A stretch of DNA of 64,000 nt from Diploscapter coronatus (lineage: Eukaryota; Nematoda; Chromadorea; Rhabditida; Rhabditidae): contig OZ038422.1 of NCBI GenBank assembly GCA_964036155.1, positions 59,729,201 to 59,793,200 of the forward strand. The letters run 5' to 3'. The position numbers and the translations under genes are program-made. Shown here in pieces: positions 22,601 to 33,809 of the stretch. Each line of letters begins with the position of its first letter. Position 1 is the stretch's first letter. The notes beneath the pieces are model-generated. The model was not told the DNA's origin. It searched no databases and was given only the letters and a program-made list of their open reading frames with translations.

Positions 22601-25600
22601 CGAAAGACAAGGACCGTCTGGAGTTTCACATTAAGGGCTTGCCCTCGGTGAACGTGACGAGGGGATTCTACGATGGATACATATCTTACATTCGGGTATG
22701 TCAATAAGTTCACCCTTTTCTGGAAGGAGGTGAATTATAAAATACGGGCGAATCGTATAAAATTCGAAATTGGAGGACTGGCAACAGCTCTCGCTGACCA
22801 AGGATCCGGCCGCACTGCTCGCCATGGCCGCTGGCCTATCCCTGCAAAAGACAAACCCCCTACTCTCCGTCGATAAAGGTGGATGCAGAATATATAAAAA
22901 AAATTTTTTGCAAAAGTCGTTAAAATACAATTTTTTAATCGAAAAACTACAGAAAGAAAATAGGGTGAGGAATGCAAAAAGGTTTTTTTTCTGAAAATGA
23001 ACATTTTCCCAGATCAACTCGTCATGTTCTCGCTGGCCGAAAAGGACAAGAAGTCCCTGGTGCGCGGTATCGTCGAAGAGCGCAGATCGGCTACCATTGC
23101 TGCGGTAAAAAACGTCGAAAAATTTGTCGAATCTTCCCCCATTTTCATTTAAAAGTGCGCTCCTTTTTCAGGTATATCTGATTGACTACGGTTTCCGGAT
23201 GAACGTCAACATTCGCCTGCTCAGCCATCTGCCCAACGCGTTCAGAAATATGTCTCGTGAGAAAAAAATTCGAAAATTGATGGGTTTTCCAAATTTTCGC
23301 TCCTAAAAATTCTCTCATTTGTAAACATTTTAAATTTCAGCTCTCTCGTTCCCGATCACGCTCACGGACGCCGACCGAATACCGCCAATGCATCCGTCCG
23401 CATTCGAAGACCTGCGCTTCGTCAGAGTGACAGCGAAAGTTTGTGGGTTTTCAAAAATTGTAATTTTTTTTAAAGAAAACACCTTCAAAACAATAAAAAG
23501 GGCAGAGAGGGACTTTTATAAGTTTGTATGAAGAAAGCAATTGCAGCCGGCGCTGGAAACAACGAGTTCCTAGTGAAAAGCCTGACGGCATTCACTCAGT
23601 CCACACACGAAGGCATCGATATGCAGGTGCAAAGTTTAAGCAAATTTGGGGGTAAACTTGAGATTCAGGTTTAAAAAATAATCTTGGGACTAAATTCGAG
23701 GTCGAGTTTAAAAAATTATTTTTAGGAGGCGGTAAAATTGGGCACTCGGCTGGAACGAATGATGCTCTCCGTGGATGCGGTGAGAGGCACCACCGCTGCC
23801 GAGTTCGGCGAAATCGAGAATGAAGAGGGTAGAAGTGGAGTTTTTCCCTGAAAAACAATGAATTTTTCGGATAAACACAGGAAGAATCGACAGTTCATTT
23901 CTTACTTTAACAGACACTTGTTTAAAGTTTAATATTTTGATAGATCATAGAAGGTGCTACAATAAAAAATAGCAGAACTGCGCCACCGCAGCGTGGCCGG
24001 ACTGTCGGCGGGGTGGGCGATCTCGTTTCTCATCATGCTGCTCATCGTTCTCGTCTGCTTCCTCGTCTGGTCAATGATGGAGGCTGTCGACAGGCGTACC
24101 GTTGAGGGGCAACAACAGCAGGTAAAAATAGACTTTTCAAGAAATTGCAAAAATAAATCATTTAAAATTTTTTCGAAGGATTCGAAGAAAAAATTTATAA
24201 TGAAAAAGAGGATTATTTGATTCTAGCTGAGAATTTTGGAAGATTATTGATTTTTTTTTACTAAAATAATAAAATATCAAATTGTAGAGGGACAGAGAAG
24301 TCGCCAGACAAGAACCCGCAGTTCGCAGACCCCCGTCACAAGACGTAAGGACTCATGAATTCGTCTATGAAAGGTGAGAAGATCAGTTTCCTCCCATATT
24401 CTTGTATCTGGGAAAGTCAACCTAGAAAGATTAATTAAGAGTCATTCCATGAATAACTAACAGCTCAAAGGGAGTCCGGACAATTGTCAGTCTCTTGAAT
24501 CCGAACCAAACCCATTTGGGTGATATACAATACCTGACAAAAGTTTGGAATATTCCGAAAAAGTTGGATAACTAGTGAAAGAATGGACGAATTGAATTGC
24601 CCTTTGGCATACCAATACCTCTGGCGATAAGCAATAATTATGTAGAAAAAATATGTAGGTATCACGATTACAGTTAAAAACCGAACAACTTTACCATTTT
24701 CAAAGGGACAAAAGTTTGGAATATTTTGCATAGTAGTTTTAAAAGATTTTCTATGCGGGTGATACCCGAAGGTATCGGGTCCAAAAATTTATCACGAGTT
24801 TCCATGGATATGTACTTGATATGTGCCAAGTTTCATAATTATTGAATTCAAGATTATGGAATTATTAATTTTTTTCGGAGACCCTCCTTAACTATAGAAA
24901 ATAGCAGTAATTGAGGTGTTGTCATCTGAAGACGTGGCGCCATGAGACATCAGATGAAGTAATCGAGAAAAGGGTTAAAGGAATAAATTGTCTAATATTT
25001 TCTGCGTTTTTAGCTTAGAAATTTATAAGGATATAAAAATTATCTGAAAAGTGTCAGAAGAATGAAATAGTTTTCGATTGAAATTAGCCCTTTTCCTATA
25101 TAAATTTGGGATATTTTGCAAAAATGTTATTCAACCATCCATAACTTTCTGATAAGAGGCGATTGAGAAGTAAATATTAAGGTAAGATACTCAGAAAATA
25201 TCAGACAATTCATTCCTTTAACCCTTTTCTCGATTACTTCATCTGATGTCTCATGGCGCCACGTCTTCAGATGACAACACCTCAATTACTGCTATTTTCT
25301 ATAGTTAAGGAGGGTCTCCGAAAAAATTAATAATTCCATAATCTTGAATTCAATAATTATGAAACTTGGCACATATCAAGTACATATCCATGGAAACTCG
25401 TGATAAATTTTTGGACCCGATACCTTCGGGTATCACCCGCATAGAAAATCTTTTAAAACTACTATGCAAAATATTCCAAACTTTTGTCCCTTTGAAAATG
25501 GTAAAGTTGTTCGGTTTTTAACTGTAATCGTGATACCTACATATTTTTTCTACATAATTATTGCTTATCGCCAGAGGTATTGGTATGCCAAAGGGCAATT

Positions 25601-28600
25601 CAATTCGTCCATTCTTTCACTAGTTATCCAACTTTTTCGGAATATTCCAAACTTTTGTCAGGTATTGTATCATGAACTCATATGGTAATATGGTAAAGTG
25701 GTAGCAGGTACTCTAGGAAACATGAAGTATTGCCCTTCAACTACTATATCCCGAAAAGATTTTTCGCTTTTTCCGGAATAACACTTCAGAGTGGATATTT
25801 TCGAAGGGTGTGTTAACATAAGTTGATCAGCTTTCGATATGCTATCAATTATTTATTGTTTTTCTTGAGTTTATTCGATCGCATTTAAAACAAAATGAAA
25901 TTTTCTGGTAATGACATTGTCGCAAATAATGAGGAGTAAATGACAGGATCAGGGCTGTTTGAAGTTCGGAAAAAAATCGAACTTGAACTGAACTTCCTTT
26001 ATTTCAGTCGCAATTTTTCAGTGTCTTTATTGGATGTCTTCGAGAGTTGTTTGTATCATGTGCATTGAAATTAAATTATTATTTCACATTTTATTGAATA
26101 AAATTTCTATATGAAATCTGGGATTATTATAGCCAAGCTTTATTTTATGTTAATTTTTCCGACTTCATGCCATTTATTCGTTTGTGGATCGTATTCCTCG
26201 ATGGAATTGCAAAAATGTTCATCAATTCTGAAATTCAAGTTAGCAAATATTTCGTATAAAGATATGCAAAATCTCAACTCACCCTCCGATTGCATATAAT
26301 TTCCCGTTAGCGACAATGAGCGAATGATTCAATCTTGCATAATTCATATCAGCGATTCGAGAAATTCGATTGCCAACTGGAGCTGAGGGGTCGAAACACA
26401 GACAGAATTTCATTGAATTAAAATTACTAAATATATAATGATGCATTATTTATCATACAAAATTAACGACTTCAATCCTCCAGTTATGTAAATTCTTCCA
26501 TTTAGCGATGCAATTCCGAAAGAAGTTAGTCTTTCTAGAATCTTTCCAATTTCAATCCATTCCCGTTCATCGTCTGATAATCGGTATATTTTTCGACTAT
26601 TCCATTCATCAATAACTGAATATCCATAATTACAATAATGAATATGCTATAGTGTGACCGTATAAAATTCCATCGCATGTTATTGTTCGAGCACGACTAA
26701 TTGGAAGAGGAAAATCAGTTCCTGTTTGCCATTGTTCATCTATTAAAACCTGAATAAATTATTTCATGGACTTTCATTCGATCTTCTTACATCAACGCGA
26801 TTATTATAGTCCCCACCCAAATAATACAATTTTCCTTTCAAATAAGCCACAGATGCATATTCACGCCATTCAGGAGGATTTGGATCTGTAAAATTCTTTG
26901 AATCGATCATTCATGGATTTCTTGATAAGACCTCTTGAAATTTGTCGAGTGTTCACGTCGAAACTTTCTAACGATCTATTTATGTCGTCAATTGCAAAAA
27001 TCTAAAATTTTAAAAATTGGTAATGCCAAATAAACTAATCTACTTTATCTTTTGTAGTTACTACTTCATATGGTCGTAAATAATTAGTAAAGTTCGTAAT
27101 CTGCTTAACAGAATTAGTATGCGAATTGAACAGACAAATTCTTCCTTCGCTAACATCGTCGTTGTTATAAGGCACTAAATACTAGAATTAATTTTCGCTC
27201 ACACAAGAAATATTTTCATACGATAGAATAAAATTCTCCCCCCGAGCACGAGCACTATCGGCAGATATTTCTTGATTATTTTCATCATCCGTTTATTAGT
27301 CCAGGCCAATTGTCCCAGGTCTTTGGATTCGGGATATTCGCAGATCAACAATATAATTTCGACTGGTAAATTGGCCAGCATCTTTGTTAAGTGTTTGTTA
27401 AGAGACCTAAACAAGCACCATAGCATTATTTCAAAATGGAAATAGTAAAAGAACATTAATTGAATGAGAAAGTCTGCGATTAATGAGTTTGAAATTAATC
27501 ATTGAAGAACGGAGAATGAAACTACTAAATTGATGCTTCGCAATTCTTATCAGACTAAAAAGCGATTCCTAAACACGGCTTATCATTTAGGAGTCATTCT
27601 ACGAATAACTAACAAGGTCCAGGCAATCCCAAGCCTCTTGAATCCGAATAAAACCCATATGATTGATTAGGAGCTTGGATCTTAATCACAAAAAATGAAC
27701 ATTAGGCCACGCCCCCTAAAGTGGGCGGAAATCGAAATCGTAATTTTCGCGATTTAGCCACCGACGGGAGGCACAAAGAAAGCTTTTTTGTCATAGAAGA
27801 TATTTGAAAAATTTTAAAGTATGAATATAACCATGAGATGCACTCTCTAAAAATATAAGGCTTGGAGAGTCAACTACTTGCTGGAGACGGGAGGGGATTC
27901 TGCAGTCAAAAATGAGACTTCGCGGAGCCCCATTTTTGTAATTAGGACCAATGGGTGTATCCACCCATATGAGCTTTATTTGGGTTCAAGAGACTTTGAC
28001 AATTGTCCGGGCCTCCTTTGATAGTTGGTTTATTTGTGGAATGATTTTTAAATGATAAGCCGTGTTTAGAAATCAATTTTCAGTCTGATAAAAGTGTGAA
28101 GCATCAATTCAGTAGTTCCGTTCTCCTTTCTTCAATAATAAATTTCAAACTCATTAATTGCAGACTTTCTCATTCAATCAATACTCTTTTACTGTTTCCA
28201 TTTTGAAATGATATTATGGTGATTGTTTAGGTCTTTTAACAAAGATGTTAGCCAAGTTACCAGTCGAAATTATATTGTTGATCTGTGAATATTCTGAATT
28301 CAAAGACCTGGGACAATTGGCCTGGACTAGCAATCGAATGATGCAAATAATCAAAAGATATCTGCCGATAACGCTCGTGCTCGATAGGAGAATTTTATTC
28401 TATCGTAGGAAAATATTCTTTCTATGAGCGAAAACTAATTTTAGTATTTAGTGGATTATGAAAACGACGAAAGTTGGGAAGGAAGAATTTGTCTGTTCGA
28501 TTCGCATACTAATTATGTTAAACAGATTGCGAAATTTACTAATTATTTACTATCATATGAAGTAGCAGCTACACAGAATAAAGTAAGTTCTTATGTTCGT

Positions 28601-31600
28601 TATTTTGAATAATTCCTTGGCTTCAGATTTTTGGAATTAACGGCGGAAAGAAATCATTTGAAATTTTTGATTTGAATACTCGACAAATTTCAAGAGGTTT
28701 TATCAACAAATCCATGAATGATCGATTCAAAGAATTTACAGGCCCAGATCCTCTTGAATGGCGTGAATACGCATCTGTGGCTTATCTCGAAGGAAAATTG
28801 TATTATTTGGGTGGATGCATTTCTGGAGCGATAGGAGCGACAGATCGTGTGGATGTAAGAAGGTCGAATGAACGTCCATGGCATAATTTATTCAGGTTTT
28901 AATAGATGAACAATGGCAAACAGGATCTGCTTTTCCTCTTCCAACTGAACAGGCTCAAACAGTAATATGCGATGGACTTTTATACGGTCACATTATTATA
29001 GCATATTCATTATTGTAATTATGGGCATTCAGTTATTAATGGCTGTGGATGGGGAAATCCAAAGATATATCGATTATCAGACGATGACCGGGAATGGATT
29101 AAAGTCGGAGAGATTCCAGAAAGACGAGATTCTTTCGGAGTCGCATCACTAAATGGAAAAATTTACATAACTGGAGGAACGAAGTCGTTTAATTTTGTAT
29201 GATAAATAATGCATCATTATATATTTAGTTATGATGATGTATTCAAATCCTGTTTTTGTTTCGACCCCTCAGCTCCAGTTGACAGTCGAATTTCTCGAAT
29301 CGCTGATACGAATCATGAAAGATGGAATCATTCGCTCATTGCCGCTAACGGGAAATTGTATGCAATCGGAGGGTGAGCTGAGATTTTGCATATCTTTATT
29401 CGAAATATTCGTTAACTTAGATATAAAAAACCATATAAAGTGTATAATTCCATCGAGGAATACGATCCACAAACGAATAAATGGCGAAAAGTGGGAAAAC
29501 TGAGAAATTTACCTGCGACCATCAAGGATAGCTGCATTCTCAGTTAGATGCATATTCGAATAGCTGAATTTATATACACGACTATAGTACAATGATAAGA
29601 TTATTGTCTCTGAAGAGAAAGAATCTTTAGTTCGATATTCCATCTCTACTTGTTATTTATTATGCTCAAATTGAAGAAAATTGTGTATTAGGTATTAGTT
29701 TTAAATTGGAACGACTTTCACGTTTGGAGTATTTGTCAGTCGTCGACAATAAAATAAAGTGTTGATATGATTATCCTTGATTTCATCTTAAATTTATCCT
29801 TTCAATAAAGGCCGTGAAGTAATAATTATTCAATGCACATGATACAGGAACTCTCAAAGACATCCAAAAGTGGTGAGGGATAATTACAACTGAAATAAAG
29901 GAAGTTCAGCTCAAGTTCAGTTCAAGTTCGATTTTTCGAACCTCAAACAGCCCTGATCCTGTCATTTACTCTCCATTGTTTGCGACAATGTCATTACCAG
30001 AAAATTCAATTTTTTATTTTAAATGCGGTCGAATGAATTCAAGAAAAATGATAAATAATTGATAGCATATCGAAAGCTGATCAACTTATGTTAACACACC
30101 CTTCGAAAATATCCACTTTGACCGGTTATTTCGGAAAAAGAGAAAAATCTTTTCGAAAATAGCAGATTAAGAGCAATACTTCATGTTTCCTAGAGTACCT
30201 GCTACCACTTTACCATATTACCATATGGGTCCATGATATATCACCCAAATGGGTTTGGTTCGGATTCAAGAAACTGACAATTGTCCGGACCCCCTTTGAG
30301 TTGTTGTTTATTCGTGGAATGACTCTTAAATGGCGCCGCAAAGTCAAACTGATTTTTTCATTTTAGTGAAGCCACTTCCCGTAGAAATGTGGCAGGTGAA
30401 GATCTGAATTCACAGCAGCAGCGAGCGCCGATCAGTCAGATTTTGCAGGTAACAATTTGAAATTTAAAAATCAATAAAGTTGATTTTTCCACCCAATTCT
30501 GCAATAATTAACCAAATTTTATTGATTTATACCAGAAATCTTCTCCGCGTGCTGTGGGCGACAAGCTGAAGAATGCGATTGCAAAGCGACTCGCCTCGAC
30601 ACCGCAGAACCAACAGCAAATGCAGGAAAACGTACAGGTACAGTATTTAAAAAGTTGAGGCTAAAATTAAGTCCGAATTAAAACTCATTTTGACTCTAGA
30701 AGGCCCAGGAATACGCGACAGCAATCGCGGCACTCACCTCCCAGCTGGCACTCTACAAGGCGAAGAAGCAGATTGACAAGCAAAACATGAAGAAAATGGA
30801 CAGGGTTAAGAAGAAGGAAAAGATGAAGAAAATGTGAGTTTTTTTTTTATCTTAAAATGATTTTTCAAAATTTTTACCTTCAAAGAAAATTCCGTAAATT
30901 CGATAGAAAGTGAACAAATTGTGGGCGTTTTTAGAGGAAATAGTGCAAATAGAGAAGAAATCTATATTTTTGGAATTATTTCATTTTTATCTTGAAAATT
31001 CGGTTTTTTTAAAACCTCGATTTTTAAAATTCCTAATTTCAGCCCCACGATCTCGATTCCATCGATCTCCTCGACCTCGGAGAAAGTGGCCTCATCTCCC
31101 ACCTCCTCTTCCGTCCACAAGTCGGCATTAGCCGCTTCTGCTTTCTCGAACAGAGCACATCGCAGTCCCAGCTGTTTCCTTCCCATCGCTAGACAACAGG
31201 TAGAAATTAATCTAGAAGATCAGAGCAACCTTCTGAGGTGGTCGACTTTTAACTTGGGACGCTAAATTTGAAATCTTCTTCATTTTTACTTTAAACATCT
31301 TGAAGCTAATTTTTATATTTCATTCATGAAGTTGGCTATTTTAAATTTGGGGTTAAATTTTTCTCGAAATTTGTCTTTTTCAGCCCACTTGTTGCTTAGA
31401 GGCCTCGTCTTCTGTGAATTCGTCGAATGTGGTCAAAACCGAGCAGAAATTGGACACGGCAATTCCCAGTTCGGGTATTTTTCTAGTTTTGAAGGTTATT
31501 GGTTCTTTGAAATTTTCAGAAAAGTCGTCCGTTTCGCTGAAGAAGAGCAGCCCGATGACTAACTACAATAACCTGATGGCGTTCAGGACGGGGTCCAATT

Positions 31601-32674
31601 ATACTCAGTAAGAAAAATTAGTTTTTCTAAGCAATCAATTTTTCTCTAAAAATTACAAATCTCTACAAAAAAGTAAAATTCTGTGTAAAAAATTTGAAGA
31701 ATTTTCCTTTCAGCGCGACGTTCGACGAGGAGGCTTCCGCAGAGATGTTCCGCAATGAGACGCGTCGTGTGCAGGAGCTCCTCGCGAGGCGTCACTCCGC
31801 AGGGTCCGCGATCGGAACGGCCGGATCAGGGATAGGAAGTAAAATTCTAAAAATATCTGACTCTGTTAGTCCTGAAAATGCCTAGACCTGCCTGACTTAA
31901 ATAATTTTAGGCTTGATCATTACCATTATAACTGAATTTTTCCTAACCTAGAAATTAACGTTAACTCTAAGCTTAAAAATATTAATTTGATTATAGGAAC
32001 GGGCAGAGACGCGACAGACAGTCTAGATTCGACGCAAGCTACCACTTACTGCGACACCGCCATCGGAAATCTCACTATCTCCAAACGCGGCAGTTTTTTG
32101 ACAGGTCAGACTTCCGATTTAAAAAAAAGAACTTCTGAGTTTAAGTGTATTTTCAAAGCCAATCTTGAATCATCCTCATATTTATAGAAACATTCTATCA
32201 ACTACGCTCGATTGCGCGCATAACAGATAGAATTCTATAACTTTTGTTCGGCCTTTAACCTCAAGGCTCCTAGAAAAAGACACCGAGATACCGGGACACC
32301 GGTTAAAAAAGACACCGGCTTTTCCTATCTTGCCTCCCCATACTATTTCTTAGAAAACCCGGTGTCTTTTTCTATTAGCCAATCTCAAAAATGAGCGTTT
32401 TGAAAAGGTTTCAAGGGTTGATCCAACGGAGGCTTTTGTAGAGCTCAAAATCTTCTACAAAATCCCTATTTTAAAATCTTAAATTCCAGAGCAATCTTAA
32501 GCTTCCGAATTCATTTTTTTTAAATTTAGATAGTTTGAATCTCAAAATTCAAATTTGAATCTTGAACATCAATTTTCAGAGGCACCCACCCAGAGCCTGA
32601 GCATCGGCGGCGAGTCGACTGACGGCGGCTGGCAGCTTGCGGGCAGAAGAAGGAAGAAACTCAGGCGCAAATAG
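22601..32674 (+). CDS. Membrane-anchored Tudor-domain protein (5' exon not identified)
   Basis: Exons: 22601-22695, 22776-22878, 23013-23104, 23172-23256, 23341-23438, 23534-23626, 23726-23828, 23973-24121, 24288-24373, 30367-30448, 30536-30637, 30700-30833, 31043-31199, 31384-31474, 31520-31607, 31714-31838, 31997-32104, 32580-32674. They give about 627 residues, all in frame. The N-terminal part has a Tudor-like stretch (SLVRGIVEERR...AAVYLIDYGFRMNVNIRLL..HLP). A single strong membrane helix follows at about residues 230-255 (GWAISFLIMLLIVLVCFLVW). The rest is a long hydrophilic tail with a Lys-rich helical stretch (KKQIDKQNMKKMDRVKKKE), Ser-rich segments and a basic end (RRRKKLRRK). Tudor domains of this kind bind methylated arginine in germ-granule proteins; here the domain would be tethered to a membrane. 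The first exon begins two bases into a codon, so the start codon lies upstream and was not found. The 5,993-base intron after 24373 carries a mobile element. Confidence 0.82.
24528..25667. mobile_element. 1.14 kb foldback element inserted in left arm (TA target)
   Basis: About 479-base arms (24528-25006 and 25190-25667) are inverted copies of each other around a spacer of some 180 bases. The ends are CAATACCTGACAAAAGTTTG and its complement. TA flanks both sides (24526-24527, 25668-25669). Removing the element and one TA restores GATATATCATG, exactly the sequence at the corresponding place in the right arm (30235 region). TA duplication and long terminal inverted repeats point to a Tc1/mariner-mobilised non-autonomous element. 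It has no coding capacity of its own beyond arm fragments. Confidence 0.88.
26140..27381 (-). pseudogene. F-box/kelch protein copy, left arm (frameshifted)
   Basis: Transcribed right to left. Exon 1 (27381-27222) encodes an F-box beginning MLANLPVEIILLICEY with GQLAWTNKRMMKII. Later exons (27174-27044, 27001-26791, then exons near 26739, 26570 and 26400, and a last one ending at 26140) encode kelch-type repeats, for example KLYYLGG, GRIYITGG and KLYAIGG. F-box proteins of this form act as substrate receptors of SCF ubiquitin ligases. Exon 3 has one extra T relative to the right copy, in the run at about 26888-26892 (plus-strand GTAAAATTC). It shifts the frame and reaches a stop shortly after. 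All splice sites otherwise look intact, so decay is recent or the base is an assembly error. Confidence 0.75.
27591..28047. mobile_element. 457 bp MITE at the centre of the palindrome, same terminal repeats
   Basis: The ends (GAGTCATTCTACGAATAACT and, inverted, GGAATGATTT preceded by TATTTGT) are relatives of the ends of the surrounding 5.9 kb element. The element is bounded by TTAG (27587-27590) and TTAA (28048-28051). Outside those four bases the flanks are mirror images (CTTATCAT on the left, ATGATAAG on the right), the start of the two F-box arms. The interior has no coding capacity. Confidence 0.8.
28245..29547 (+). pseudogene. F-box/kelch protein copy, right arm (truncated)
   Basis: Exons 28245-28404, 28452-28582, 28627-28854, 28896-28986 and 29033 onward encode an F-box (MLAKLPVEIILLICEYSEFK) and kelch repeats (KLYYLGGC, YVINGCGWGNPKIYRLS, KIYITGGT). 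Compared with the left copy there is one additional T in the TCGTTTAATTTT stretch at about 29186-29196. The frame therefore no longer joins the next exon and runs into TGA at 29200-29202. The downstream exons are still readable: FDPSAPVDSRIS...KLYAIGG, then a last one with NSIEEYDPQTNKW ending at 29547. The copy could still make a truncated F-box protein. Its 3' flank (29548-29830) differs from that of the left copy. Confidence 0.75.
32265..32380. mobile_element. 116 bp inverted-repeat element, copy 1
   Basis: It begins GGCTCCTAGAAAAAGACACC and ends with the near-perfect inverse. It lies in the last intron of the Tudor gene and is flanked by AACCTCAA and AATCTCAA, an 8-base target duplication with one change. 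The interior shares blocks with the copy at 42971 (GACACCGGCTTTT, CATACTATTTCTTAGAAAAC). It has no coding capacity. Confidence 0.8.
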
Positions 32675-33809
32675 GCCTAACCTTTTGGGAGATTACGGTA
32701 ATCAGCACCCATTTCCCAGAAAAAAGTAATGTTATGACGTCACGCGCAAATTTCTCCCAAATACCCAAAGATGTATTTCCAAAAAATTCCCCATCTCACA
32801 TCCTGCTAGAGAATCTCTTCATTCTTTGCGCGCATCCTCACCATAGACAGACGGATAGGAGTGTTTTTGAAAGAAATATAAAATTCGTTTTTCTTCAAGG
32901 TTTGACTTTGTTGGTGTTTTTCTTCTTCAAAGGCATCTAACTTCACTTTCTCCTAAAATTGTTAATTCTTGTAAAAAATCTTTTAGTTCTTCAAATTTAC
33001 TTGAAACTATTCTTATTCTGAATTTTCTCTCTCAACTCTTCCCCAACTTGATCGAAAATTTGTTTTCCCTCCAAATCTTTGTCTTTGTTTCATAATCCCT
33101 TTGGATTTGTGCTTGATTCTTATATTCGCTTGTTTGTGTTTGTTTTGATTATCCTTTCCCTGTCCGCAGCAGCAGCATCGTCGTCGTCGCGCAGCGAGCA
33201 TTTCTCTCTCAGATTGCACCATCTATATTGACCGTTCCTCTCTTCATTTCCTCGCTTCCCTCCTTCCTGCTCCTCAAGAGTCTCTCTGCTTCTTGCAAAA
33301 TGCTTCACTGTTACCATCCCTTCATCGCACAGCCATAAGAGCCCCCTCCTCGACTCTATCTTATTTTCTCATTTCTTTCCCCCCATCTCTCTCATCATTC
33401 TGTATGCGAAAAAAGTTAGAACGCAAGTGACGTCAGAGGAAATCGATTATGCTAATTTCTTGACCCTTGTTGCTTGTTTCTCTACTTGTGATCTAAGAAT
33501 TCAACTTTTTGCGTTATCAGTCAGTTTTCGAAGTTCTTTTTCCGCATATCGTTATCCTGAAGAGATAAATATTTATGATACTATATGATATCACAAAAGT
33601 CGACTTATGCTAATTTCTTACCCCTATATTTTCCTCTTTCGCAAGCTTAATTAGGTCATCCAATAGGTTTCTTTTTGAATCTACCATTTTCTAAATTTAA
33701 TGTTATTTTCGCATTTTTGACCGAAGTTTTATGATGGAAGCATGTATGCTAATTAAACAAATTTTTGATATCACTTTAAAATCGATTAGCTTTTTTTTCA
33801 AATTTCAGC
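32675..33809. other. Intergenic region, Tudor gene to sickle-tail homologue
   Basis: No supported gene. It contains a pyrimidine-rich stretch at 33000-33400 (many CTC and TTC runs) and then AT-rich sequence ending in the acceptor at 33808. Confidence 0.5.

Larger units (their letters stand above)
24439..30325. mobile_element. 5.9 kb nested non-autonomous element, giant interrupted palindrome
   Basis: The left end at 24439 (GAGTCATTCCATGAATAACT onward) matches the inverted right end at 30325 over roughly 90 bases, and both ends abut TTAA (24435-24438 and 30326-30329). Equally well, the target duplication could be TA, with ends AGAGTCATTCC. The inverted similarity continues through almost the whole element, arm to arm: about 25670-27586 on the left against 28052-30235 on the right. 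Each arm holds one F-box/kelch gene copy, transcribed outward from the centre. The left arm is interrupted by a second element (24528-25667), and the centre is occupied by a related small element (27591-28047). I see no transposase. The element sits wholly inside an intron of the Tudor gene, and the exons on either side still join in frame. Confidence 0.85.

Noticed and set aside
24465..25688. Two identical-looking short proteins (MQNIPNFCPFENGK...) on opposite strands
   Set aside because: They are the mirror-image arms of the 1.14 kb foldback element, not genes.
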